This document shows positions 25,429 through 33,197 of a DNA stretch of 64,000 bases, one piece after another. The position numbers were made by a program, and so were the translations under genes. Numbering within the stretch: the stretch's first letter is position 1; every line of letters starts with the position of its first letter. Source of the stretch: Aequorivita aquimaris (GTDB lineage: Bacteria; Bacteroidota; Bacteroidia; Flavobacteriales; Flavobacteriaceae); the NCBI RefSeq assembly GCF_001573155.1, contig NZ_JRWG01000005.1, forward strand, positions 124,001 to 188,000. The letters run 5' to 3'. The notes beneath the pieces are model-generated. The model was given only the letters and a program-made list of their open reading frames with translations, was not told the DNA's origin and did not search any database.

Positions 25429-26691
25429 ATGTTTCAAAATTCCTTAGAATACGCAAAAAAGCAAGATGCCGATGATGCTCTGGCCGCTTTCCGAAATAAA
25501 TTCCACATTCCCAAAGATGCCACTGGCAAAGAACTTATTTATCTCTGCGGAAATTCCCTTGGTTTACAGCCAAAAATCACTTCAGAATATATAAAGGAAG
25601 AGCTTGCAGATTGGGCAAATCTGGGTGTTGAAGGCCACGTGGAAGGCAAGCATCCGTGGCTTCCATACCACGAATTCCTTACCGAAAACATGGCGAAAAT
25701 CGTTGGCGCAAAACCTTCGGAAGTTGTGGTGATGAATACGCTGACGACGAACCTTCATTTAATGATGGTTTCCTTTTACCAGCCTACAAAAACAAAATAT
25801 AAAATTGTGGTGGAAAGCGACGCTTTCCCAAGTGATAAATATACAGTGGAAAGTCAGTTGAAATTTCACGGAATTGACCCAAAAGACGGATTGATTCTTT
25901 GGAAACCCCGAAAAGGCGAGGAACTCTGCCGTTTTGAGGATTTGGAAGAAATTATGAAAACCCACGGCAACGAAATCGCTTTGTTGATGATTGGCAGCAC
26001 CAATTATTACACAGGGCAATCCTTTCCGCTGAAGAAAATTACCGAACTCGGCCATAAATACAATTGCATGGTTGGTTTCGATTTGGCGCACGGAGCTGGA
26101 AACATTCAACCAAATCTTCACGAAACGGGAGCCGATTTTGCCGTTTGGTGTACCTATAAATATTTAAACAGCGGCCCGGGAAGTCTTGGCGGATGTTTTG
26201 TTCACGAACGCCACGCAAACAATGAAAATCTCAACCGTTTTGCGGGCTGGTGGGGCCATAACAAAAAAACGCGTTTTAACATGCGGCACGAATTTGATGC
26301 GTTACCGGGCGCAGAGGGTTGGCAATTAAGCAATCCGCCAATTTTATCGATGGCGGCCATTCGTGCGTCTTTGGACACTTTTGCGGAAGCAGGTTTTGAA
26401 AACCTTCGGAAGAAATCTGAAAAACTCACGGGCTATTTGGAGTTTTTGTTGGACGAAATGAAAAATGATGCAATCAACGTAATCACTCCAAGAAATCCCG
26501 AAGAACGTGGCTGCCAGCTTTCAATTCAAGTGAAAAACGCAGATAAAAGTTTACACACAAAATTGACCGAAGCTGGCGTAATTAGCGATTGGCGAGAGCC
26601 CGACGTAATCCGTGTAGCCCCTGCCCCACTTTATAATAGTTTTGAGGATGTATTTCACTTTTCGGAAAAATTAAAGAAGGTTTTAAAATAA
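25429..26691 (+). CDS. kynU: Kynureninase
   Basis: PLP enzyme cleaving kynurenine to anthranilate and alanine, or 3-hydroxykynurenine to 3-hydroxyanthranilate. The 420-residue protein shows IYLCGNSLGLQPK near 28-40, NLGVEGHVEGKHPW near 55-68, the helix VVVMNTLTTNLHLMM, the PLP-binding LAHGAGN motif and the Schiff-base Lys in CTYKYLNSGPG near 240, then FAGWWGHN and the C-terminal REPDVIRVAPAPLYN. The start at ATG 25429 is preferred to an upstream non-ATG start. It is followed after one base by the kynurenine monooxygenase gene. Confidence 0.96.
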   Translation: MFQNSLEYAKKQDADDALAAFRNKFHIPKDATGKELIYLCGNSLGLQPKITSEYIKEELADWANLGVEGHVEGKHPWLPYHEFLTENMAKIVGAKPSEVVVMNTLTTNLHLMMVSFYQPTKTKYKIVVESDAFPSDKYTVESQLKFHGIDPKDGLILWKPRKGEELCRFEDLEEIMKTHGNEIALLMIGSTNYYTGQSFPLKKITELGHKYNCMVGFDLAHGAGNIQPNLHETGADFAVWCTYKYLNSGPGSLGGCFVHERHANNENLNRFAGWWGHNKKTRFNMRHEFDALPGAEGWQLSNPPILSMAAIRASLDTFAEAGFENLRKKSEKLTGYLEFLLDEMKNDAINVITPRNPEERGCQLSIQVKNADKSLHTKLTEAGVISDWREPDVIRVAPAPLYNSFEDVFHFSEKLKKVLK

Positions 26692-26692
26692 A

Positions 26693-28099
26693 ATGGCGAA
26701 AAAAGAAAAAATACTAATAATCGGTGCCGGCCTCTGCGGAAGCCTTCTCGCACTGCGAATGGCACAGCGTGGCTATGAAATAACACTGGTTGAAAAACGT
26801 CCCGATTTGCGCAAAGTAACCCAAGACGCTGGCCGATCCATCAATTTAGCTTTGAGCGATCGTGGCTTACGGGGATTGCGTTTGGCGGGAGTTGAGGAAC
26901 AGGCAAAAAAATTGTGCATCCCGATGAACGGACGGATGATCCACGACAAAGCGGGAAATACTTTTTTGAGTCCGTATAGCGGTAGAAAGGATGAATACAT
27001 CAACTCCATTTCACGGCCAGGATTGAACATGCTTTTGTTGGATGAAGCCGAAAAAATGCAAAATGTGAAACTCATTTTCAACCACGCTTGCGAAGAAGTT
27101 GATTTGGAAAATGTTTCCGCCACGTTCAGAGATTACAATTCAAAAGAAGAGATTACTATTTCCTCAGATGCAATTTTTGGAACCGATGGCGCAGGTTCCG
27201 CAGTCCGAAAAAGTATGTTTGAAAGTCATAAATTTCTGTTCAGTTTTTCGCAGCAATGGCTTAGTCACGGATATAAAGAACTTGAAATTCCCGCTTCTGA
27301 AAATGGCGGTTACAGGACCTATAAAAATGCGTTGCATATTTGGCCACGCGGCGAGGATATGTTGATTGCGCTTCCAAATCTGGATGGAAGTTTTACCGTA
27401 ACGCTTTTTCTTCCGTATGAAAACAGCGATTATTGTTTCGCGAATTTGACCTCACCAGAAATGGTCCACGAATATTTCAATAAAGAATTTCCCGATGTGG
27501 TGGAAATGATCCCAAATCTTGCAGAGGAGTTTTTCGGAAACCCAACTGGGCCTTTGGGAACTGTAAAATGTTCGCCGTGGAATGCCTTCGGAAAAGTACT
27601 GTTGATGGGCGATGCTGCCCACGCTATCGTTCCATTTTACGGGCAGGGAATGAATGCCTCCTTTGAGGATGTTGTGGTTTTTGATGAAATTCTTGAGAAA
27701 TATGCTTCCGAAGAAAACATCAATTGGAACAATCTTTTTAAGGAATACGAAGCGCTTCGGAAAAAAGATACGGATGCCATTGCAGATTTGGCGGTAGATA
27801 ATTTCCACGAAATGAAAGAGCACACCGCAATGGAAATTTTTCAAAAGAAAAGAAAGCTGGAAACCGCATTTGAAGCAGAATTTCCCGAGGAATATTACAG
27901 CAAATATTCTTTGGTTACCTTTAAGGAATCCATTACCTATAGCGAAGCATTAAAACGCGGACGGGCACAGGACAAAGCGATTTTAAACCTTTTGGACGAC
28001 GGAAAAATAAAAGAGGAAATGTCGCTAAATGAAAAACTCGAATTAGTAAAAAAAGAGACCAAAGCCATTCTTCACGATGATGAAGTGGCGTTTGGGTAA
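26693..28099 (+). CDS. kmo: Kynurenine 3-monooxygenase (FAD)
   Basis: Hydroxylates kynurenine to 3-hydroxykynurenine with NADPH and O2. The 468 residues include the Rossmann FAD motif IIGAGLCGSLLALRMAQRG near 8-26, VEKRPDLRK, the AGRSINLALSDRGLRGL block near 44-60 characteristic of KMO, FGTDGAGSAVR near 163-173, and the second FAD motif LLMGDAAHAIVPFYGQGMNASFEDV around 303-327. A C-terminal membrane helix as in the mitochondrial enzyme is not evident. One base from kynU, ten before the RidA-type gene: the same transcript. Confidence 0.96.
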   Translation: MAKKEKILIIGAGLCGSLLALRMAQRGYEITLVEKRPDLRKVTQDAGRSINLALSDRGLRGLRLAGVEEQAKKLCIPMNGRMIHDKAGNTFLSPYSGRKDEYINSISRPGLNMLLLDEAEKMQNVKLIFNHACEEVDLENVSATFRDYNSKEEITISSDAIFGTDGAGSAVRKSMFESHKFLFSFSQQWLSHGYKELEIPASENGGYRTYKNALHIWPRGEDMLIALPNLDGSFTVTLFLPYENSDYCFANLTSPEMVHEYFNKEFPDVVEMIPNLAEEFFGNPTGPLGTVKCSPWNAFGKVLLMGDAAHAIVPFYGQGMNASFEDVVVFDEILEKYASEENINWNNLFKEYEALRKKDTDAIADLAVDNFHEMKEHTAMEIFQKKRKLETAFEAEFPEEYYSKYSLVTFKESITYSEALKRGRAQDKAILNLLDDGKIKEEMSLNEKLELVKKETKAILHDDEVAFG

Positions 28100-28109
28100 A
28101 ACATAAATT

Positions 28110-28532
28110 ATGAGCAACAAAAGCAGATTGGTTGAGGGAAAAGCAACGCCGCGTGGCGCATATCCACACGTAAAACGCGTGGGCGATTTTATATTTATTA
28201 GCGGAACAAGTTCGCGTTTGCCCGACAATACCTTTGCGGGCGTCCACAAAGTGGACGAAATGGGCACGATGCATTTCGACATAAAAGAACAAACCCGCGC
28301 CGTGTTGGAAAACATAAAAGATTACCTCGCCACTGAGGGCGCAACTATGGCAGATGTGGTGGACGTGACAAGCTTTTTGGTAAATATGAACGACTTTGCT
28401 GGTTACAACGAAGTGTACGCAGAATATTTCAATAAGGAAACTGGGCCAACGCGCACTACGGTAGCGGTGCATCAATTGCCACATCCCTATTTGGTGGTGG
28501 AAATTAAGGCGATGGCTTACAAACCTTTGTAA
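28110..28532 (+). CDS. amnD: RidA-family protein, likely 2-aminomuconate deaminase
   Basis: 140-residue YjgF/RidA-fold protein, expected to form a trimer with the active site at the subunit interface. The N-terminus [26 protein letters not shown], the helix [19 protein letters not shown] and the conserved Arg in [13 protein letters not shown], followed by LVVEIKAMA, are family marks. Beside an ACMSD-type decarboxylase and a semialdehyde dehydrogenase, it is best read as 2-aminomuconate deaminase (AmnD/NbaF type), releasing ammonia. A generic RidA role in removing reactive imines cannot be ruled out. One base from the dehydrogenase start. Confidence 0.82.
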   Translation: MSNKSRLVEGKATPRGAYPHVKRVGDFIFISGTSSRLPDNTFAGVHKVDEMGTMHFDIKEQTRAVLENIKDYLATEGATMADVVDVTSFLVNMNDFAGYNEVYAEYFNKETGPTRTTVAVHQLPHPYLVVEIKAMAYKPL

Positions 28533-28533
28533 A

Positions 28534-29976
28534 ATGCAAAAAATCCTAAACTATATAAACGGTGAATACGTTGAACCGCTTTCCAAAAAATGGTTGGACA
28601 ATTACAATCCGTCCAATGGTGAGATTTATTCACAGATTGCAGATTCAAATGTCGAGGATATTGAAACTGCATACCAAGCTGCAAAGGAAGCTTTCCCAAA
28701 ATGGAGCAACACAACCATTGACGAACGCAGCAAAATTCTTTTAAAAATTGCAGATTTAATTGAAGAAAAACTAGTTGAATTGGCCGAAGCCGAGGCAAAG
28801 GACAACGGCAAACCATTGAGTTTGTCTTTGGCAGTTGATATTCCCAGAGCCGCTGCAAACTTTCGATTTTTCGGAAATGCAATTACCCAATTTTCCAGCG
28901 AGGCCCACGAAAGTGTGGGATTGAATACGATGAATTTTACTTTGCGCCAGCCGCTTGGCGTTGTGGGCTGTATTTCACCCTGGAACCTTCCGTTATATTT
29001 GTTCACTTGGAAAATCGCCCCGGCAATTGCTGCAGGAAATACGGTAGTTGCAAAACCCAGCGAGGTTACACCAATGACCGCTTTCCTTTTAGGTGAAATT
29101 TGCACCGAAGCCGGTTTGCCAAAAGGTGTTTTGAACATCGTGCACGGCACGGGACCTTCCCCAGGGCAAGCGATTGTGGAGCATAAAAACATAAAAGCAA
29201 TTTCCTTTACCGGCGGAACCAAAACCGGCGAACACATTGCCCGAACCGCCGCACCAATGTTCAAAAAACTTTCTTTGGAACTCGGTGGAAAAAACCCAAA
29301 CCTCATCTTCGCAGATTGCGATTATGAGAAAATGCTGGAAGTTACCGTGCGCTCTTCCTTTGCGAACCAAGGCCAAATTTGCCTTTGCGGAAGCAGGATT
29401 TATGTGGAGAAACCACTGTTTGAAAAATTCAAAAAAGATTTTGTTGAAAAAGTAAAGCAACTAAAAGTGGGGAATCCCTTTGATGCCGAAACCAATTTGG
29501 GTGCTTTGGTATCGAAACCACATTTGGAAAAAGTGGAATCGTATATAAAACTCGCCGAAAAAGAAGGCGGAAAAATCCTTTGTGGCGGAAATAGGGTTTC
29601 GGTGAAAAATTTCGAAAATGGTTATTATTTGGAACCCACGGTCATTGAGGTTTTTGACGACCAATGTCGTGTAAACCAAGAAGAAATCTTCGGTCCTGTA
29701 GTAACCATTATGCCTTTTGAAACCGAGGAAGAAGTTTTACAAATGGCAAATTCCGTTAAATATGGTTTATCTTCAACCCTTTGGACTTCAGATTTAAACC
29801 GCACGATGCGCATTTCAAAAGAGATTGAAGCTGGCATTGTTTGGGTAAATACGTGGCTAAACCGTGATTTGCGAACGCCTTTCGGCGGAATGAAGGATAG
29901 CGGCGTGGGTCGCGAAGGGGGTTTTGAGGCACTTCGGTTTTTTACGGAGGCGAAGAATGTTTGTATTAGTTATTAG
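28534..29976 (+). CDS. amnC: Aldehyde dehydrogenase, likely 2-aminomuconate semialdehyde dehydrogenase
   Basis: 480-residue NAD-dependent aldehyde dehydrogenase. Visible: GCISPWNLPLYLFTWKIAPA near 143-162, the KPSE cofactor-binding lysine, SFTGGTKTGEHIA near 225-237, the catalytic Glu in LELGGKNPN near 248-256, the catalytic Cys in NQGQICLCGSR near 280-290, and EIFGPVVTIMPF. The N-terminal INGEYVEPLSKKWLDNYNPSNG is typical of the 2-hydroxymuconic/2-aminomuconic semialdehyde group. Context in the kynurenine cluster supports oxidation of 2-aminomuconate semialdehyde to 2-aminomuconate. Confidence 0.9.
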   Translation: MQKILNYINGEYVEPLSKKWLDNYNPSNGEIYSQIADSNVEDIETAYQAAKEAFPKWSNTTIDERSKILLKIADLIEEKLVELAEAEAKDNGKPLSLSLAVDIPRAAANFRFFGNAITQFSSEAHESVGLNTMNFTLRQPLGVVGCISPWNLPLYLFTWKIAPAIAAGNTVVAKPSEVTPMTAFLLGEICTEAGLPKGVLNIVHGTGPSPGQAIVEHKNIKAISFTGGTKTGEHIARTAAPMFKKLSLELGGKNPNLIFADCDYEKMLEVTVRSSFANQGQICLCGSRIYVEKPLFEKFKKDFVEKVKQLKVGNPFDAETNLGALVSKPHLEKVESYIKLAEKEGGKILCGGNRVSVKNFENGYYLEPTVIEVFDDQCRVNQEEIFGPVVTIMPFETEEEVLQMANSVKYGLSSTLWTSDLNRTMRISKEIEAGIVWVNTWLNRDLRTPFGGMKDSGVGREGGFEALRFFTEAKNVCISY

Positions 29977-30015
29977 GTATGAGGAATGAGGGATGAGGGA
30001 TAAAAGTATTGAGAA

Positions 30016-30048
30016 TTGAACATTGAATATTGAACATTGAATATTGAC
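30016..30048. repeat. Heptamer tandem repeat before the SDR gene
   Basis: TTGAACA TTGAATA TTGAACA TTGAATA TTGAC: four exact 7-bp steps in two alternating forms, running up to 2 bases before the ATG at 30050. Just upstream, 29978-30002 is a second low-complexity stretch built on ATGAGG. It is the only sizeable spacer between enzyme genes of the cluster. Confidence 0.8.
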
Positions 30049-30049
30049 T

Positions 30050-30835
30050 ATGAATTTAGACTTAACAAATAAAAACGCACTGGTCTGCGGAAGTACCGCC
30101 GGCATTGGGAAAGCGACAGCAATTCAATTGGCAAAATTGGGTGCGACGGTAACGCTTGTGGCCCGCGACGAATCAAAATTAAAAGATACTTTGATTGAAC
30201 TTCCTTTCGAAAAAGGCCAAAAACACAATTATTTCATTGCGGATTTTACCAATCCGAAACAGGTAAAGGAAAAGGCCGAGCTGGCCGCTTCCAACAAAAC
30301 ATTTCATATTTTGGTGAACAACACGGGCGGTCCAAAAGGCGGTCCAATCTTTTCCGCGGAAACCGAGGAATTTGAAAAAGCATTCTCAATGCACGTGATC
30401 TGTAATCAAATTTTAGTGCAGGCGGTAGTTCCCGGGATGAAGGAAGCCGATTATGGCAGAATTATCAATATCATTTCCACTTCGGTAAAACAGCCTATTG
30501 ATGGACTTGGTGTAAGCAATACCATTCGCGGCGCTGTTGCAAACTGGAGCAAAACCCTGGCGAATGAGTTGGGGCAATTCGGGATAACGGTAAACAATGT
30601 TTTGCCAGGTTTTACAGCAACTGACAGATTAGAAGACATTGTAGCCAACGCCGCAAAACGCATGGATAAAACCGAAAAAGAAGCCAGCGATTTTATGAAA
30701 AGTCTTGTTCCGGCAAGGCGTTTCGCCCAACCGGGTGAGATTGCAAATGCTGTTGCATTTTTGGCCAGTGAAGCCGCAAGCTACATCAACGGAATAAACC
30801 TACCCGTAGATGGTGGACGCACTAAAAGTTTGTAA
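30050..30835 (+). CDS. SDR family oxidoreductase
   Basis: 261-residue short-chain dehydrogenase/reductase. NAD(P) site ALVCGSTAGIGKATAIQLAKLG near 10-31, the NNTGG motif near 87-91 (usual NNAG), and a C-terminal substrate lid ending in INLPVDGGRTKSL. The expected catalytic Ser-Tyr-Lys triad is altered: the Ser is in IINIISTSVKQPI, but the region where Y-x-x-x-K is expected reads GVSNTIRGAVANWSKTLA, so the Tyr and Lys are not in their usual positions. Such SDRs recur in kynurenine clusters with no proven step. Start is the ATG at 30050; a TTG two codons earlier is unlikely. Confidence 0.85.
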   Translation: MNLDLTNKNALVCGSTAGIGKATAIQLAKLGATVTLVARDESKLKDTLIELPFEKGQKHNYFIADFTNPKQVKEKAELAASNKTFHILVNNTGGPKGGPIFSAETEEFEKAFSMHVICNQILVQAVVPGMKEADYGRIINIISTSVKQPIDGLGVSNTIRGAVANWSKTLANELGQFGITVNNVLPGFTATDRLEDIVANAAKRMDKTEKEASDFMKSLVPARRFAQPGEIANAVAFLASEAASYINGINLPVDGGRTKSL

Positions 30836-30859
30836 CTTTAGCATTCCTTAAATTTTCTT

Positions 30860-31945
30860 ATGAAACGAAAACTCCGCATTAACGGCCATTCACATTTGCT
30901 TCCTTATCCCGAGGAAATTCCGCAGTTCATGCAGGATAAGGGAATTTTTTGGGTAGATAAGGACCGAAAGTTTATGCTCCAAAAAGATTGGAGTCGCCCA
31001 GTTACCGATTCCAGTTTCTTTTTGAATGAAAAGTTGGAATGGATGGAGCGTTTTAAAATAGACCACGCCGTGGTTTTAAACCTTTCCCAACTCTACGGAA
31101 ATGGTCTGCGCGTAGAGGAAATGAAACAGGCACTTCGCTTTCAGAATGATTTCAACGCAAAGATACAGCACGACCATCCCTCAAAATTTACCTGTGGTTT
31201 TGTGGTACACCCCGGTTTTGTTCGCGGGGCGCTTTGGGAAATGGAACGCTGTGTGGAAGAATTAGGCATGCAACTTCTTTGTTTGCCCACACATTATATG
31301 GATACCATTGGTACTTGGCGTTGCATTTTTGATGAAGAGAATGAACCTATTTTTGAACTTGCTTCAAAATACAATCTCGCCGTTGAAATCCATCCCTACG
31401 ATGGCGAAAAATTCATTAAGCTTGAAAACACTGCCTGGCGCTTCCACCTTATTTGGATGCTTGCCCAATGTGCCGATGCCTATCACTTTTTAACCCTAAA
31501 TGGCTACGCAGATAAATATCCCAGAATGCGAACCTGTTTTGCCCACGGCGGCCAATTGGCACAGATAAACCTGGGAAGAAGAATTCAAGGTTTTGATGGC
31601 CGGCCCGATCTTTTTAAAGGAAAAGTGCATCCCCGAAAATCGGTCGGCCACAAAAACATTTTCTTCGACACTTTGGTCCACGATACAGGTTCTTTGGAAT
31701 TGGTCGTAAAAAACCAAGGCGCAAAACAAGTTCTGGTGGGGCTTGACGATCCCTACCCGCTTGGTGAAATGGAAAGCGCACCCCAATCTTCCTATCCCGG
31801 AAAAATTTTGGATTTGGCTTTGGAACGAAAAATAATAACACAAGAGCAAGCCGATGCCATGTGGGAAGACAACGTTATTCAATGGCTCTGCGGTGACGAT
31901 GAGGCTGCCAAGCAAAAATTAGTCAAAAGAATTTTAGGCGAATAA
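30860..31945 (+). CDS. acmsd: Amidohydrolase, likely 2-amino-3-carboxymuconate-6-semialdehyde decarboxylase
   Basis: 361-residue metal-dependent (beta/alpha)8 decarboxylase. The metal-binding H-x-H is His10 and His12 in NGHSHLLP; later ligands are in VEIHPYDGE near 176-184, CFAHGGQLAQ near 228-237 and the Asp in LVGLDDPYPLGE near 293-304, matching the ACMSD family in order. The enzyme diverts the ring-opened product of 3-hydroxyanthranilate toward complete degradation, away from quinolinate and NAD. Its TAA overlaps the ATG of the following membrane gene (TAATG). Confidence 0.9.
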   Translation: MKRKLRINGHSHLLPYPEEIPQFMQDKGIFWVDKDRKFMLQKDWSRPVTDSSFFLNEKLEWMERFKIDHAVVLNLSQLYGNGLRVEEMKQALRFQNDFNAKIQHDHPSKFTCGFVVHPGFVRGALWEMERCVEELGMQLLCLPTHYMDTIGTWRCIFDEENEPIFELASKYNLAVEIHPYDGEKFIKLENTAWRFHLIWMLAQCADAYHFLTLNGYADKYPRMRTCFAHGGQLAQINLGRRIQGFDGRPDLFKGKVHPRKSVGHKNIFFDTLVHDTGSLELVVKNQGAKQVLVGLDDPYPLGEMESAPQSSYPGKILDLALERKIITQEQADAMWEDNVIQWLCGDDEAAKQKLVKRILGE

Positions 31946-33081
31946 TGACAGAAGTAGCCAAATTCTATATCCTTTCACATATTTGCATTGCCTTTATTGG
32001 CGGTATTTTATTGCTTGCGCTTTGGTATAACATACGTGCGAGGTTTCGTCAATTGCTAGAGGAAGATGACTCACAAAAAAGAGTTGATAAGGGCTTGCTT
32101 TATTTAAGTTGTGCAATGTTTGTTTGGGTGCTCTCGGGCTGTTGGATTTTTGGCGGTACAATTTTCAACACTACCGAAACCCGGGGCTACCAATTGGCTA
32201 TAAATCTGTTTTCAATTGTAAATAATATGTTTTTACTATTGGCGCTTTTCTATTTTTATTACGCACCCGGATTTATTTACCACAATAAAAAAAATATAAA
32301 AAAAATAATTTTAGTAATTGTTTTTACTTCTATAATAACCTTTGCGCTACCTTTAATATTAAAAGAGAATAATGTTATAAAAGGAATACGCATTAGTGCA
32401 ATTCCAGATTTATTGCTTTCGGGATTCCTCTGTTATTTGTTAGGCGTTTCTTTTTACAGAACCTTTGTTTACAGGGGTTTAAAAATTATTGGCTATATCT
32501 CGGTAGTAGTGATACTGCTTATATTTGTATCGCAGCTTTCAGAAGTTTTTTTAACCTTCGGAAATGATTTCAGCAACAATTTCATCAAAATAATTGCGAA
32601 AACTTCACTGATTTCCATCTTTTTGGTTTTGGCGACAACTTGGGTTATTCGCCTTGCAAGCACTCCAAAACCGAATGAAATAACCATTCACTTCTTGGAT
32701 TGGAGTTTGGTAAAATTGAATATTCCGACGAAAAACATTTACGACCAAACCATCGATTTCGGCTCAAAAACCACGCAGTATAAAAATCTGCTGAAATTTG
32801 CCATCCGAAGAAAATTTGCTGAAGGCGATTCGCAAACCATTCCCGTAAATCTTGGTGGTGAAATAAAAAACCAAACCTATCTCACCCGAATCATCGAAAA
32901 CATCAACGATATTCTTCAATTGGACGATTCGCAAAAACTCGACCGTCGCGACCTTTTTACTTTTATTGGCGAAAGCAAATACCGTTTGCGGATTGTTCCG
33001 AACAACATTTCCATCGATAAAAGATTGCTTGAGGAATTTTCCGAAAGCGCCGAAAACAAAGACTACAAAGCGTTTTTGTAA
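31945..33081 (+). CDS. Seven-helix membrane protein with cytoplasmic C-terminal domain, unknown
   Basis: 378 residues. Seven hydrophobic segments at about 9-28, 49-70, 82-107, 118-139, 148-173, 178-204 and 212-236, then a soluble tail of about 140 residues rich in basic and acidic groups (KTTQYKNLLKFAIRRKF, then YLTRIIENINDIL). There is no kinase, cyclase, receiver or transporter motif. Layout recalls 7-TM sensor modules with an unrecognised output domain. Overlap of its ATG with the ACMSD stop points to translational coupling and to a job tied to tryptophan degradation, which is inference. Function is unknown. Confidence 0.8.
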   Translation: MTEVAKFYILSHICIAFIGGILLLALWYNIRARFRQLLEEDDSQKRVDKGLLYLSCAMFVWVLSGCWIFGGTIFNTTETRGYQLAINLFSIVNNMFLLLALFYFYYAPGFIYHNKKNIKKIILVIVFTSIITFALPLILKENNVIKGIRISAIPDLLLSGFLCYLLGVSFYRTFVYRGLKIIGYISVVVILLIFVSQLSEVFLTFGNDFSNNFIKIIAKTSLISIFLVLATTWVIRLASTPKPNEITIHFLDWSLVKLNIPTKNIYDQTIDFGSKTTQYKNLLKFAIRRKFAEGDSQTIPVNLGGEIKNQTYLTRIIENINDILQLDDSQKLDRRDLFTFIGESKYRLRIVPNNISIDKRLLEEFSESAENKDYKAFL

Positions 33082-33197
33082 CCCATTGTAATCGCATTTA
33101 CAATTACTCACATTTCACTATTTTTTAGTATAAATTAAAACAGCGAACCCATCGGTTTGCAATCTGTTTTACATTGCTCCAAATTAAAAATCCAACT

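Noticed and set aside
28626-29306. 226-codon open frame antisense to the aldehyde dehydrogenase
   Set aside because: It is the complement of a gene with all catalytic residues and strong third-position bias; the antisense protein is low-complexity.
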